From Streptomyces niveus (lineage in GTDB: Bacteria > Actinomycetota > Actinomycetes > Streptomycetales > Streptomycetaceae): a DNA stretch of 64,000 bases. This document shows, one piece after another, positions 9,985 to 18,355 of this stretch. Positions within the stretch are counted from its first letter, which is position 1, and every line of letters begins with the position of its first letter. The stretch lies in the NCBI RefSeq assembly GCF_002009175.1, contig NZ_CP018047.1, positions 4,650,001-4,714,000 on the forward strand. Reading direction: 5' to 3'. A program made the translations under genes and the position numbers. The notes below the pieces were generated by a model. The model saw nothing but the letters and a program-made list of their open reading frames with translations. It had not been told where the DNA came from and did no database searches.

Positions 9985-11160
9985 CTACGTGTCCTGTGCC
10001 GGGCTTCCTTCGAGCGCCTTCGGCGCCGTCAGGCCCCGCTCCGCCGCCACCGCGACCAGCTCCTCGAACAGGGCCGCCGACAGCGGGACCCCGCTCTTGC
10101 CGTGCTCCGTCGCGCGCTCCGCCTCGAACCAGCCGGGGTAGCGGACCGGACGGTCCTCGTCCACCGCCGGGGAGCCGACCAGCGCGTCGAACATCCCGGC
10201 CGTCTGCGCCTCGAAGTCCTCCCGCGGGCGCAGCTCCGCCGGGGCGACGACCAGCACCGTGAAGCCGATGTTGTCGTCCTGGCCGCTGGGGCTGCCGCTG
10301 CCGGACCAGGCCTCGGTCGCCGGGCCGAGGCCGGCGCCCGGCAGGAGCGCGCCGAGGACCTCGACGAGCAGGCCGAGCCCGTACCCCTTGAACGCCCCGG
10401 TGGCCGGATCGCCGCCCAGCCACTTCAGATAGCCGTCGCCCCGGTCGAGCGCGTGCGGGTCGGTGACCGGTTGGCCATCCTTGTCCTCCAGCCAGCCCTC
10501 CGGGATCGGCTGTCCGGCCCGCGCCGCGCCGCGGACGCGGCCGGTCGGGACGACGGTGGTGCTCATGTCGAGGACGAGCGGCGGGCGCGCCCCGGCGGGC
10601 GCGGCGAACGCGAGCGGGTTGGTGCCCAGCAGCGCGGCCTGTCCGCCGGGCGGCCGGATGATGCGCTGCTGACCGCAGTTGGAGACGAGCAGGCAGATCA
10701 TCCCGCGGTCCGCCGCGCGCTTGGCGTGCGCGCCCGCGCAGCCGAGGTGGGTGGCGTCGCGTACGGAGACGAGCCCGACGCCGTACTGGAGGGCGCGCTC
10801 GGCGGCCAGGTCCACGGCCTCGCTCGCCGACCAGAGGCCGAGGGCGCGGTGCGCGTCGAGCAGGACGGCCGCACCCCGGTCGGCCAGCACTTCGGGCTCG
10901 GCGGCCGGGTCGCAGCGGCCGTCCTCGAAGAGCTTCAGATAGAGCCGGGTGAGGTTGGTCAGGCCGTGCGAGGTGATGCCGGTCAGGTCGCCGTGGACCA
11001 GGGCCTGCGCTGCGGTCAGGGCCCGCTCGGCGGGCAGGCCGTGGTGCCGGAACACGGCGGCGGTGAACTCCACCAGCTCGGTGAGGTCGACGCGCGGTGT
11101 CGCGGGGGCGTCGGCGGTCGATGTCGTCGTGCTCGTCGTGGTTGTCGTGGTCGTCGTCAT
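9985..11160 (-). CDS. Ldh2-family (malate/L-lactate-type) NAD(P)-dependent dehydrogenase
   Basis: A 391-residue member of the LDH2/MDH2 family, which reduces 2-oxo acids or cyclic imines such as piperideine-carboxylate rather than using a Rossmann fold. Family segments are GITSHGLTNLTRL, VSVRDATHLGCAGAHAKRAADRG, GTNPLAFAAPA and GAFKGYGLGLLVEVLGALL. The protein begins with a run of eight threonines (MTTTTTTTTSTTTST) from an ACG/ACC-type repeat, absent from typical family members and probably disordered. ATG at 11160 lies 4 bp after the M20 stop, with AGGGGA inside the end of the M20 gene. The substrate is unknown; reduction of an oxo-acid or imine in the cluster product is plausible. Confidence 0.85.
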   Translation of the reverse strand: MTTTTTTTTSTTTSTADAPATPRVDLTELVEFTAAVFRHHGLPAERALTAAQALVHGDLTGITSHGLTNLTRLYLKLFEDGRCDPAAEPEVLADRGAAVLLDAHRALGLWSASEAVDLAAERALQYGVGLVSVRDATHLGCAGAHAKRAADRGMICLLVSNCGQQRIIRPPGGQAALLGTNPLAFAAPAGARPPLVLDMSTTVVPTGRVRGAARAGQPIPEGWLEDKDGQPVTDPHALDRGDGYLKWLGGDPATGAFKGYGLGLLVEVLGALLPGAGLGPATEAWSGSGSPSGQDDNIGFTVLVVAPAELRPREDFEAQTAGMFDALVGSPAVDEDRPVRYPGWFEAERATEHGKSGVPLSAALFEELVAVAAERGLTAPKALEGSPAQDT

Positions 11161-11164
11161 GAGG

Positions 11165-12511
11165 TCAGTTCCCCTGGTCCAGCCGATTGCGTGCGAAGGA
11201 GATGAGCAGGCGCTCGATGTGGCGCGCGTACCGGTCGAGGTCGGCCAGATCGGCGAACTCACCTTCCGCGTGGGCCTGGTTGGCGCCGAGATCGCCGGGG
11301 CCGAAGACCACCGTCGAGGTGTCGGGTACGCCGGCGAGCCAGATCGCGTCACAGGTGAACGCGGGCAGTTCGGCGGGCCACGGCGCGAGTCCCGCCCGCT
11401 CCAGCAGCAGTTCGCCGACCCACGCGTCGTCGGCGTACAGGGCGGGAAGTCCGCGCTTGAGCCAGTCCAGATGGGTCACGCGGGCGGCGTCGCGGGCGGT
11501 GGTGGCGAAGGTCGGGCTGTCGGCGAAGCGTTCGCGGAAGCGCTCCACGCCGGTCCGCAGTACGTCGTCCAGCGCGGCTTCCAGCTTGCGCCCGGTGTCC
11601 TGGGAGCCGTACGACAGATTGATCAGCAACTGGCCCGTGCCGTAGACCTTGTTGTGCATGGAGCCGGTGTTCATCCCGGCGACGCAGACCTGTCCGTCGA
11701 CCGCGTACGGCGGCAGCTCCGAGGCGAGGTGCTGGGCGAGATAGCCCAGTAACACCGTCGCGTTGTGGCCGGCGCCCGGCTCGTCGTCGATGCCGTCGCG
11801 GCCGTCGACGCGCAGGCGTGCGGTCATGGAGGCGGTGGCCCTGCTCAGTACGCGGAAGCCGGTCGGCTCGCAGAACACGTTGAGCCGGCCCACGTACCCC
11901 TGCTCGACCAGCGGCTTCGTGCCGAACACCCCCATGGCGCCGCCCTCTTCGCCCGCGACGAGCTGGATCAGCACGCCCACCTCGGTGCCGAGCGCGGGGG
12001 AGGCGGCGAGGGCGGCCCGCAGCCCGGCGAGGAGTCCGACGGCGGGGCCCTTGGCGTCGATGGAACCGCGGCCGTGGAACCGTGAACCGCTGAAGGAGAC
12101 CGGGCCGCCGCCCGCGACGGTGTCCATGTGCACGTTGAACATCACCGTCGCGGCGCGCGGCAGTTCGGGGCCCAGGCGCAGGACCATGTTCGGCTGGCAG
12201 TCGAGGAATCCGGGCATCGTGTCGGCCGCCTGGCCCACCGCCCGGGGTACGTCCGAGCCGGTGACGGTGTCGGGTCCGGCGGGGGCGTGGTGCACGACCC
12301 GGAAGCCGAGCCGGCCCGCCGCCTCCGCGTACGCGCTCTGCGCCTCCCACAGCTCCACCGGCTCCCCGCCGCCGGTCTCCAGCGGTCCGGCGGTGCGCAG
12401 GGCGAGGAGGTGCAGGAGCAGTTCCCGGTCGGACTCGGTCAGCCCGGCGGTGGTGCCCGGAGTGATCCGCCGGGTCGGCAGGTCGTAGGCCGGACGCTGG
12501 TCGTAGGTCAT
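11165..12511 (-). CDS. M20 family metallo-amidohydrolase (ArgE/DapE-like), contains a TTA codon
   Basis: A 448-residue zinc hydrolase. Metal-site motifs are visible: NVHMDTV, GRGSIDAKGP with the bridging aspartate, GEEGG with the catalytic glutamate, and a C-terminal NQAHAEGEF histidine. Family members remove N-acetyl or N-succinyl groups or cut dipeptides, so in this operon a deacylation (deprotection) step is likely. Leu254 is encoded by TTA (minus strand, 11752-11750), a codon read only by the bldA tRNA in Streptomyces; I found no other in the island. The gene starts at ATG 12511, 31 bp after the TIM-barrel gene. Confidence 0.88.
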   Translation of the reverse strand: MTYDQRPAYDLPTRRITPGTTAGLTESDRELLLHLLALRTAGPLETGGGEPVELWEAQSAYAEAAGRLGFRVVHHAPAGPDTVTGSDVPRAVGQAADTMPGFLDCQPNMVLRLGPELPRAATVMFNVHMDTVAGGGPVSFSGSRFHGRGSIDAKGPAVGLLAGLRAALAASPALGTEVGVLIQLVAGEEGGAMGVFGTKPLVEQGYVGRLNVFCEPTGFRVLSRATASMTARLRVDGRDGIDDEPGAGHNATVLLGYLAQHLASELPPYAVDGQVCVAGMNTGSMHNKVYGTGQLLINLSYGSQDTGRKLEAALDDVLRTGVERFRERFADSPTFATTARDAARVTHLDWLKRGLPALYADDAWVGELLLERAGLAPWPAELPAFTCDAIWLAGVPDTSTVVFGPGDLGANQAHAEGEFADLADLDRYARHIERLLISFARNRLDQGN

Positions 12512-12542
12512 GCGGGGTCCCCCTCTCTTTGCTGACGGCCTG

Positions 12543-13406
12543 TCAGGCGGCGCTGTCCGTGGCCGGACCCAGCTCGCGCACGAGCTTTTCGAGCCGCTGC
12601 CCGTACGCCACGAACTCGTCCACGTAGTCCCCGGACGGGTCCGACCAGCCCTCGTGGGGACGGATGTTGATGTGCGGCTCGATCGAGACGGTGCCGGAGT
12701 AGCCCTGGTCGAACAGCAGCCGCAGCGAGTCCGCGACCCGGCAGTCCCCGTCGCCGGGCAGCGAGTAGAACTGCGCGCTGGTGTCGCCCGTACCGTCCTT
12801 CACGTGCACGTGCGCGACATACGGCGCGATGTGCGCGAGATGGTCGTACGCCTCGTAGCCGTACGCGATGCCGTTGCCGACGTCGAAGAGCAGTCGCAGC
12901 GCGGGGCTGTCGGCGGCCTCCAGGAGACGGAGCATGCGCGCAGGGTCGGTGGCGGCCCAGCCGGCGCAGTTCTCGTGCACCAGCACCAGTCCGGCGTCCT
13001 CGGCGCGCACGGTGAGCCGCCGTATCCGCATCAGCACCTCCCGCTCCCAACCGGCGTCCGAGAGACCGGCGTTGGGGTAGGACATGATGCGTACGTAGCG
13101 GGTGCCGAGGTGGTCGCAGCGGTCGGCGAGCCGCGCCAGCTCGTCGAGGTCGTCGGTGAACGGCGAGGCGATCGTACGGGCCCAGTTGCCGATCCGGGAG
13201 TCGACGCAGGAGACCCCGAGCCCGGCCTCGGCGATCGACCCGGCCACCCGGTCGAAGGCCGGGCCGTCGAGTTCGGCCAGGGGGACACCGTCGACCGAGC
13301 GCAGCTCCACGCTGTCCCAGCCGAGCCGCCGTACCGCCTCGATCTGCCGGTCGATCCCCGGGGCGGCCTCGTCGCCGATGCCGCTCAGACGGATGTCAGC
13401 CCTCAT
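12543..13406 (-). CDS. Xylose-isomerase-like TIM-barrel protein (sugar phosphate isomerase/epimerase family)
   Basis: A 287-residue AP-endonuclease-2/IolE-type TIM barrel. It shows the metal-site pattern of the family: VHENCAGWAATDP (Glu), LLFDVGN (Asp), HVHVKDG (His) and SIEPHI (Glu). Members epimerise or isomerise sugars, dehydrate inosose, or act on 3-keto sugars. ATG at 13406 lies inside the end of the upstream Gfo/Idh gene (11-bp overlap), so the two are likely produced together. Pairing of a Gfo/Idh with an IolE-like barrel is common in keto-sugar and inositol pathways. Confidence 0.85.
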   Translation of the reverse strand: MRADIRLSGIGDEAAPGIDRQIEAVRRLGWDSVELRSVDGVPLAELDGPAFDRVAGSIAEAGLGVSCVDSRIGNWARTIASPFTDDLDELARLADRCDHLGTRYVRIMSYPNAGLSDAGWEREVLMRIRRLTVRAEDAGLVLVHENCAGWAATDPARMLRLLEAADSPALRLLFDVGNGIAYGYEAYDHLAHIAPYVAHVHVKDGTGDTSAQFYSLPGDGDCRVADSLRLLFDQGYSGTVSIEPHINIRPHEGWSDPSGDYVDEFVAYGQRLEKLVRELGPATDSAA

Positions 13407-14544
13407 GGTCTGCACCGCCCTGGAGCGCGGGGGAGACGCCGGTGAGCGGTGGCCGGGCAGGCGCCGAGGAGTCCTCGCGGGCGCTCTGCGCGGCGGCCAA
13501 CAGACGTGCTTCCTGGAGCAGTTGGACCACCCGCCGCGCGATCGCGTAATCGTCCATGTCCTCCACGCCGCCCGGACCGCCGCCGTCCGAAGCGCTACGG
13601 CCCGAGCCGCTGCCGCCACCCGCGTCGACCGCCTGGTACTCCCGGTAGGCGTGGTCGATGTAACTGGTCAGCGCGTCGTCGAAGAGGATCCGCGGGGTCG
13701 CCGCACCACCGCCGGCGTCGTCGTGGACGGTCAGACTGGCGTGGTGGTCGACATCGCTGATCGGGTAGTGGCCGACGACATGGCCGGTGTCGAACCGCAG
13801 CCCGACACGGCGTTCGCGGATCGGCGAGGTGAGGTCGGAGGCAATCTCCGTGGTAGCGCCGTTGTCGTGCTGGAGCGTCAGCCGGGCGCCGCCCATGCCG
13901 GGGATGACCCTGTCGCCGATCCGCATGTCCGTCAGCGCCGCGTCGGTGATCCGCGCGTCCCCCGCGAGCCGCAGGGCGACACCGAGGGAGTGCGGCAGCT
14001 CCACGTCGAAGGCGGTGGTGTGGTTGTTGGAGCGCAGCGTGCGCGTCCAGCGCGGCTTGAACTGGGTGAAGGACATCGAACGCAGCTCGCCCAGCCCGCC
14101 GTACCGCGTCAGTTCGGCCAGCTCCCTGGTGAGCGAGCTGGCCAGCCACGGCGAGACGACCCGCAGCCGCAGACCGCGCACCCGCGCCAGCATGTCGATC
14201 GCCTCCAGGCCGGCGATGTCGTCCGCCATCGGCTTCTCGACCACGATGCGGGTGTAGCCGAGGTCGGCCAGCTGCTGGAGCGTGGCGAACCGGTCGGCCG
14301 GTGGCGTGCACAGATGGACGACCGTGGTGGCGGGGTCCGCCAGCTCGGCGGCGTGGGCCAGGGAGTCCGCCGGCACCAGGCCCTCGGTCAGGGCCTGTTC
14401 GCGGATGTCCTGGACGTCCCAGACCACGGGCGGGTCCGGCGACCACGGACCGCTTCCGTCCGGCAGGGCGCGCAGCTTGCGCAGCACCGGCCAGTGCAGC
14501 CCGAGGCCGGCCCGCCCGCCGCCGACGATGAACGTGTTCAGCAT
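13396..14544 (-). CDS. Gfo/Idh/MocA family oxidoreductase (second copy)
   Basis: A 382-residue protein with an N-terminal Rossmann motif FIVGGGRAGLGLHW and the family lysine in VVEKPMADDI. It is more divergent and longer than the copy at 8931-9893, with a low-complexity Gly/Ser insert (DAGGGSGSGRSASDGGGPGG) before the last helix. The dinucleotide motif is GGGRAG rather than the common GxGxxG/A of close relatives. It is probably an NAD(P)-dependent oxidation or reduction of a sugar-derived intermediate. It overlaps the TIM-barrel gene by 11 bp and lies 61 bp after the prenyl synthase. Confidence 0.82.
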   Translation of the reverse strand: MLNTFIVGGGRAGLGLHWPVLRKLRALPDGSGPWSPDPPVVWDVQDIREQALTEGLVPADSLAHAAELADPATTVVHLCTPPADRFATLQQLADLGYTRIVVEKPMADDIAGLEAIDMLARVRGLRLRVVSPWLASSLTRELAELTRYGGLGELRSMSFTQFKPRWTRTLRSNNHTTAFDVELPHSLGVALRLAGDARITDAALTDMRIGDRVIPGMGGARLTLQHDNGATTEIASDLTSPIRERRVGLRFDTGHVVGHYPISDVDHHASLTVHDDAGGGAATPRILFDDALTSYIDHAYREYQAVDAGGGSGSGRSASDGGGPGGVEDMDDYAIARRVVQLLQEARLLAAAQSAREDSSAPARPPLTGVSPALQGGADHEG

Positions 14545-14605
14545 GACGTGACCTTCGCTCTCGAGGAGATCTGTCGTCTGGCGAGAAAGGGAACGGGCTG
14601 CCGGA

Positions 14606-15673
14606 TCAGTGGTCGCGGTAGGCCACCGACGTGGCCATGTCGGCGAGTTCGCGCTTCCACTCCTCGCTGATGGGCGCCGCCGACAGCGCCTCGTGCGCCT
14701 GGACCACCAACTCGTCGATACGGTGCTCCACTTCGGCGCGTACGCCGCTGCTGGTCAGCGCCTCGGCCAGCGCGGCGCCGTCCCACTCGGCGGCCTGGAC
14801 CAGCTCGCCGACGTGCGGGTCGCGCAGCGCGGCGAGGCTCACCAGGAGCGTCATCTTGTGCTGTTCGGCGTCCAGACCGACCGGCTTGCCGACCGCGTCC
14901 GCGTCGCCGTAGGTGTCGATGAGGTCGTCGCGCAGCTGGAACGCCTCGCCCAGCGCGGTGCCGTACGCCTCGAAGGCGGCGGCCGACGTGGTGTCGCCCG
15001 CGATGGCCGCGCCGAGCTCCAGCGGGCGGTGGATGCTGTAGTGACCGGACTTGGCGTTGGCGATGTACCGGGCGAGCTTCGGGTCCGGGAGGGACTCCGC
15101 GGCGACCGTCACGTCCAGGTGCTGACCGATGATCATCTCGCTGACGAGTCGGCCCCAGACCAGCCGGGCCTCGGCGGGCAGGTCCTGGATGAGCTGTCCG
15201 GCGTACGAGAAGGCCAGGTCACCGGCGAGTACGGCGATGCCCTCGCCGTAACGGCGGGCCTCGCCCTGCCAGCCCCGCGCCCGGTGCCGCTCGATGTGCT
15301 GGACATGGACCGTGGGCTTGCCGCGGCGCAGGTCGGAGTCGTCGATGACGTCGTCGTGGATCAGCGCGAACGCGTGCAGCATCTCGATGGCCGCCGCCGC
15401 GTCGACCACACGCGAGTCGGACAGCTCACCGCCCGCCGCCAGGAAGCCGGCCGCGCAGAACGCGGGGCGCAGGCGTTTGCCGCCGGCGCGGATCAGTTCG
15501 CCGATGGCGTCGACGGGGACCGCGGCGCGCGCGTCGACCGCCGCCCAGCGGGAGTGCTCCGCGGCGAGCATGGCGTCGAGCCGTTCCTCGGTACGGTCCA
15601 GGACGGCCGCGCGGGACTGCGCGGCGAGCCCTGCGAGGTGCTCGACGGCCGGTGCGGGCGGTGAGACGGTCAT
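14606..15673 (-). CDS. Polyprenyl (probably geranylgeranyl) diphosphate synthase
   Basis: A 355-residue trans-isoprenyl diphosphate synthase that condenses allylic diphosphates with IPP. The first Asp-rich motif is DDVID with no 2-residue insertion, inside MLHAFALIHDDVIDDSDLRR; the second is DDLIDTYGD. The residue five before the first motif is Phe and the fourth is Ala, the pattern of archaeal-type GGPP synthases, so a C20 product is predicted. ATG at 15673 has AGGAG 7-9 nt upstream. It sits beside ispH in the operon, so MEP flux, prenyl elongation and tailoring are co-expressed. No terpene cyclase is present in the window. Confidence 0.92.
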   Translation of the reverse strand: MTVSPPAPAVEHLAGLAAQSRAAVLDRTEERLDAMLAAEHSRWAAVDARAAVPVDAIGELIRAGGKRLRPAFCAAGFLAAGGELSDSRVVDAAAAIEMLHAFALIHDDVIDDSDLRRGKPTVHVQHIERHRARGWQGEARRYGEGIAVLAGDLAFSYAGQLIQDLPAEARLVWGRLVSEMIIGQHLDVTVAAESLPDPKLARYIANAKSGHYSIHRPLELGAAIAGDTTSAAAFEAYGTALGEAFQLRDDLIDTYGDADAVGKPVGLDAEQHKMTLLVSLAALRDPHVGELVQAAEWDGAALAEALTSSGVRAEVEHRIDELVVQAHEALSAAPISEEWKRELADMATSVAYRDH

Positions 15674-15866
15674 GAGCGTTCTCCTGTCGTGTCGGCGGTC
15701 GTGCCGGCGATCTGGTCCTCGGGGCGCCGGGCCCGTTCTTCCAGGCGTACGGCTCCGAGGCGTGGGGCTCCGGGCTCGCGGCGCCGGCTCCGGCACATGA
15801 GCGGCGCGGGCCGTACGGCTTCCGCCGGAGGGGCGGACGAATCGGGCGGACGGATCGGCGGACCGA

Positions 15867-16826
15867 TCAGGCGGACGGACGCGCCTGGCCGAGACCCGAC
15901 GGCAGCTGGAAGACGATGTCCTCCTTGGTCGTCACGGACAGCTCCACGTCGTGGTAGCCCAACTGGTCCAGCCGCTCCAGCAGTTGGTCGACCAGCAGCT
16001 CGGGCGCGCTGGCGCCGGCGCTCACACCGATCGTTGTCACCCCGTCCAGCCAGCTCACGTCGAGTTCGGTGACGTCCGGCACCAGATAGGCGGCGGTCCC
16101 TTCGAGGAGGGCGACCTCCACCATCCGTACCGAGTTGCTGGAGTTGCGCGACCCGACGACCAGCACGAGATCGCTGCGCGCGGCGATCTGCTTCACCGCG
16201 ACCTGCCGGTTGGTGCTCGCGTAGCAGATGTCGCCGTCGGCCGGGCTCCGCAGATCGTCGAAGCGCTCGCCCAGCACCGCGACGATGCCGGCGGTCTCGT
16301 CCATCGACAGCGTCGTCTGGGTGAGCACCGCGACCGGGGTGTCACGCGGCAGATCGAGCTGCCGCGCGCTCTCCTCGCTCTCCACGATCACCGTGCGGTC
16401 GGGGGCCTCGCCGTACGTGCCCTCGACCTCCTCGTGGTCGGCGTGGCCGACCAGCAGCAGGGTGCGGCCGTCGCGGGCGTAGCGCCGGGCCTCCTGGTGG
16501 ACCTTCGACACCAGCGGGCACGTCGCGTCGATGGTGTCGAGGTTGCGGGCCTTCGCGTTCTCGCGGACCTCGGGGGCCACCCCGTGCGCGGAGAACACAC
16601 AGACCGCGCCGGGCGGCACCTCCGCCTCGGAGTCCACGAAGATCGCGCCGCGCCGCTTCAGCACCCCCACCACGTAGTGGTTGTGGACGATTTCTTTTCG
16701 CACATAGACGGGAGCGCCGTGGACCTCCAATGCCTTCTCGACGATTTCTATCGCCCGGCGTACCCCCGCACAGAATCCGCGTGGCTCGGCGAGGATCACT
16801 TTCTTGTCGGACACGATGTCGGTCAC
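15867..16826 (-). CDS. ispH: 4-hydroxy-3-methylbut-2-enyl diphosphate reductase
   Basis: A 319-residue IspH/LytB, the last MEP enzyme, reducing HMBPP to IPP and DMAPP with a [4Fe-4S] cluster. The three cluster cysteines are visible in PRGFCAGVRRAI, DATCPLVSKVH and GDICYASTNRQ. Conserved substrate histidines occur in EIVHNHYVV and FSAHGV, and the catalytic Glu region is present (TQTTLSMDET). GTG at 16826 has AGGAG 9 nt upstream. It is the first gene of the leftward operon, transcribed from the bidirectional region at 16827-17131. A 193-bp gap separates it from the prenyl synthase; I see no gene there. Confidence 0.95.
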   Translation of the reverse strand: MTDIVSDKKVILAEPRGFCAGVRRAIEIVEKALEVHGAPVYVRKEIVHNHYVVGVLKRRGAIFVDSEAEVPPGAVCVFSAHGVAPEVRENAKARNLDTIDATCPLVSKVHQEARRYARDGRTLLLVGHADHEEVEGTYGEAPDRTVIVESEESARQLDLPRDTPVAVLTQTTLSMDETAGIVAVLGERFDDLRSPADGDICYASTNRQVAVKQIAARSDLVLVVGSRNSSNSVRMVEVALLEGTAAYLVPDVTELDVSWLDGVTTIGVSAGASAPELLVDQLLERLDQLGYHDVELSVTTKEDIVFQLPSGLGQARPSA

Positions 16827-17131
16827 GACTGGAAACTCCTGTCGGTCCGTGGAATTGGGCTTCACCGTCGACCACACCGAAGAGGCAAGTCAAGGTTTTT
16901 CGGACCGGCAATAAGCAAGGAGCCAGGTAATAGGCAGAGTTCTGCACGCTCTTGCCTGCACTGTCCCCCGCAACTGCCAATGGATTGCCGGGTGATTGCT
17001 ATCGAAGGGGTGTCGGCGCGCGGTCTACGTTCGATCGGACGTAACGAGCAGAACCGCGGAGTTCCGGACGAGCAGTTCCGACAAACAGAACCGTGGATTC
17101 CGCCCAGCACCGCCGAGACGACTGGAGTGAA
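16827..17131. promoter_or_regulatory. Bidirectional promoter/operator region of the biosynthetic island
   Basis: This 305-bp non-coding gap separates the divergent ispH and DegT operons and is more AT-rich than its surroundings. It contains an 18-bp near-palindrome at 17026-17043 (TACGTTCGATCGGACGTA, one mismatch). It also holds a pair of CAGAACCG repeats (17049-17056 and 17086-17093) that bracket two AGTTCCG copies (17060-17066 and 17074-17080), giving two GAAC/GTTC inverted pairs. These look like regulator binding sites; the protein is unknown, with the LuxR-type regulator at 1475-3958 as a candidate. Confidence 0.65.
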
Positions 17132-18355
17132 ATGGACAGCAAGGCGATGCCGGCTCCGGCGAGCACCGTCCCGTTCTTCACACAGGCGGAATCCTTCGAG
17201 CGTCTGTGGCCCCGGCTGAGCGCGTATCTCGACGAGGTCTGCGAGTCGGGGACGTACTCCAACGGGCCGAAGACCGCCGAGCTGGAGGCCGCGCTGCGCG
17301 CCTACACCGGTGCCCGGCACGCGATAGCCGTCGGCAACGGCACCGACGCGCTGGTCCTGCTGCTGCGCGCGGCGGGGATCGGCCCCGGTGACGAGGTGAT
17401 CGTGCCGGCGTTCAGCTTCTTCGCGTCGGCCAGTTCCGTGGCGCTCGTCGGGGCGGTCCCCGTCTTCGCCGACGTCGACCCGCTCACCTACAACCTCGAC
17501 CCGGCCGCGCTCGAAGCGCTGATCACACCGCGCACCAAGGCCGTCATGCCGGTCCATCTGTTCTGCCAGCCCGCCGACATGACCGCGGTGCTCGCCGTCG
17601 CCGAACGCCACGGCCTGCTCGTCCTGGAGGACAGCGCCGAGGGCATCGGGATGCGGCTGAACGGACGCCACACCGGTCTGATCGGGGCGGGCGGCGTGCT
17701 GTCGTTCTTCCCGACCAAGACGCTCGGCGCGCTCGGCGACGCCGGCATGGTGCTGACCGACGACGACGCGCTCGCCGGCGCCGTCCAGCGGCTGCGCGAC
17801 CACGGCCGGCCCGCGCTGCCGCACCCGTCCCCGGCCTCCGGTGCCAAGCCCGCCGCCGCCCCGGCGGCACGCGCCGAGTACGCGCGGCAGGGCGAAATCG
17901 CGGGCACCAACAGCAAGATGGACGAACTCCAGGCCGCGGCCCTGCTCACGAAGCTGACCACGCTGGACGACGACATCCGCCGCCGCGCCGTGCTGGCCGA
18001 CGCCTACACCCGCCGGCTGCGCGGCATCCCCGGCGTGCGCGGGCTGCCCGCGGTCGTGGAGCGCGGCGAGCCGGTGGATCCGGTGTTCTACGTCTATCTC
18101 ATCGAGACCGACCGGCGCGACGCCCTCGTCTCGCACCTCGCCGCCGCGGGCATCGGCACCGAGACGTACTACCCGCTGCCGCTGCACCTCCAGCCGTGCT
18201 TCGCCCATCTCGGCCACCAGGAAGGCGACTTCCCGCACGCCGAGGCGGCCAGCCACCGCACCGTGGCGCTGCCGCTCTACCCCGAGCTGACCCTCGCGCA
18301 GCTCGGCCGGGTGTGCGACGCCGTCCGCTCCTTCTTCACCGGGAGTACGTCATGA
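17132..18355 (+). CDS. DegT/DnrJ/EryC1 sugar aminotransferase (WbpE/WlbC-like)
   Basis: A 407-residue PLP enzyme. The Schiff-base lysine is in SFFPTKTLGALGDAG, and the substrate/PLP regions VGNGTDALVLLLRA, DEVIVPAFSFFASA and LEDSAEGIG are typical. The overall pattern, including ETYYPLPLHLQPCF near the C-terminus, is closest in my reading to aminotransferases that act on UDP-3-keto-hexuronates (WbpE, WlbC) or other NDP-ketosugars. ATG has GGAGTG just upstream. First gene of the rightward operon; it overlaps the next DegT gene by ATGA. Confidence 0.88.
   Translation: MDSKAMPAPASTVPFFTQAESFERLWPRLSAYLDEVCESGTYSNGPKTAELEAALRAYTGARHAIAVGNGTDALVLLLRAAGIGPGDEVIVPAFSFFASASSVALVGAVPVFADVDPLTYNLDPAALEALITPRTKAVMPVHLFCQPADMTAVLAVAERHGLLVLEDSAEGIGMRLNGRHTGLIGAGGVLSFFPTKTLGALGDAGMVLTDDDALAGAVQRLRDHGRPALPHPSPASGAKPAAAPAARAEYARQGEIAGTNSKMDELQAAALLTKLTTLDDDIRRRAVLADAYTRRLRGIPGVRGLPAVVERGEPVDPVFYVYLIETDRRDALVSHLAAAGIGTETYYPLPLHLQPCFAHLGHQEGDFPHAEAASHRTVALPLYPELTLAQLGRVCDAVRSFFTGSTS

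Noticed and set aside
17132..18355. First DegT protein as an AHBA synthase
   Set aside because: No aminoshikimate genes (RifG, RifJ, RifM or RifN types) accompany it and its motifs fit NDP-sugar aminotransferases better.
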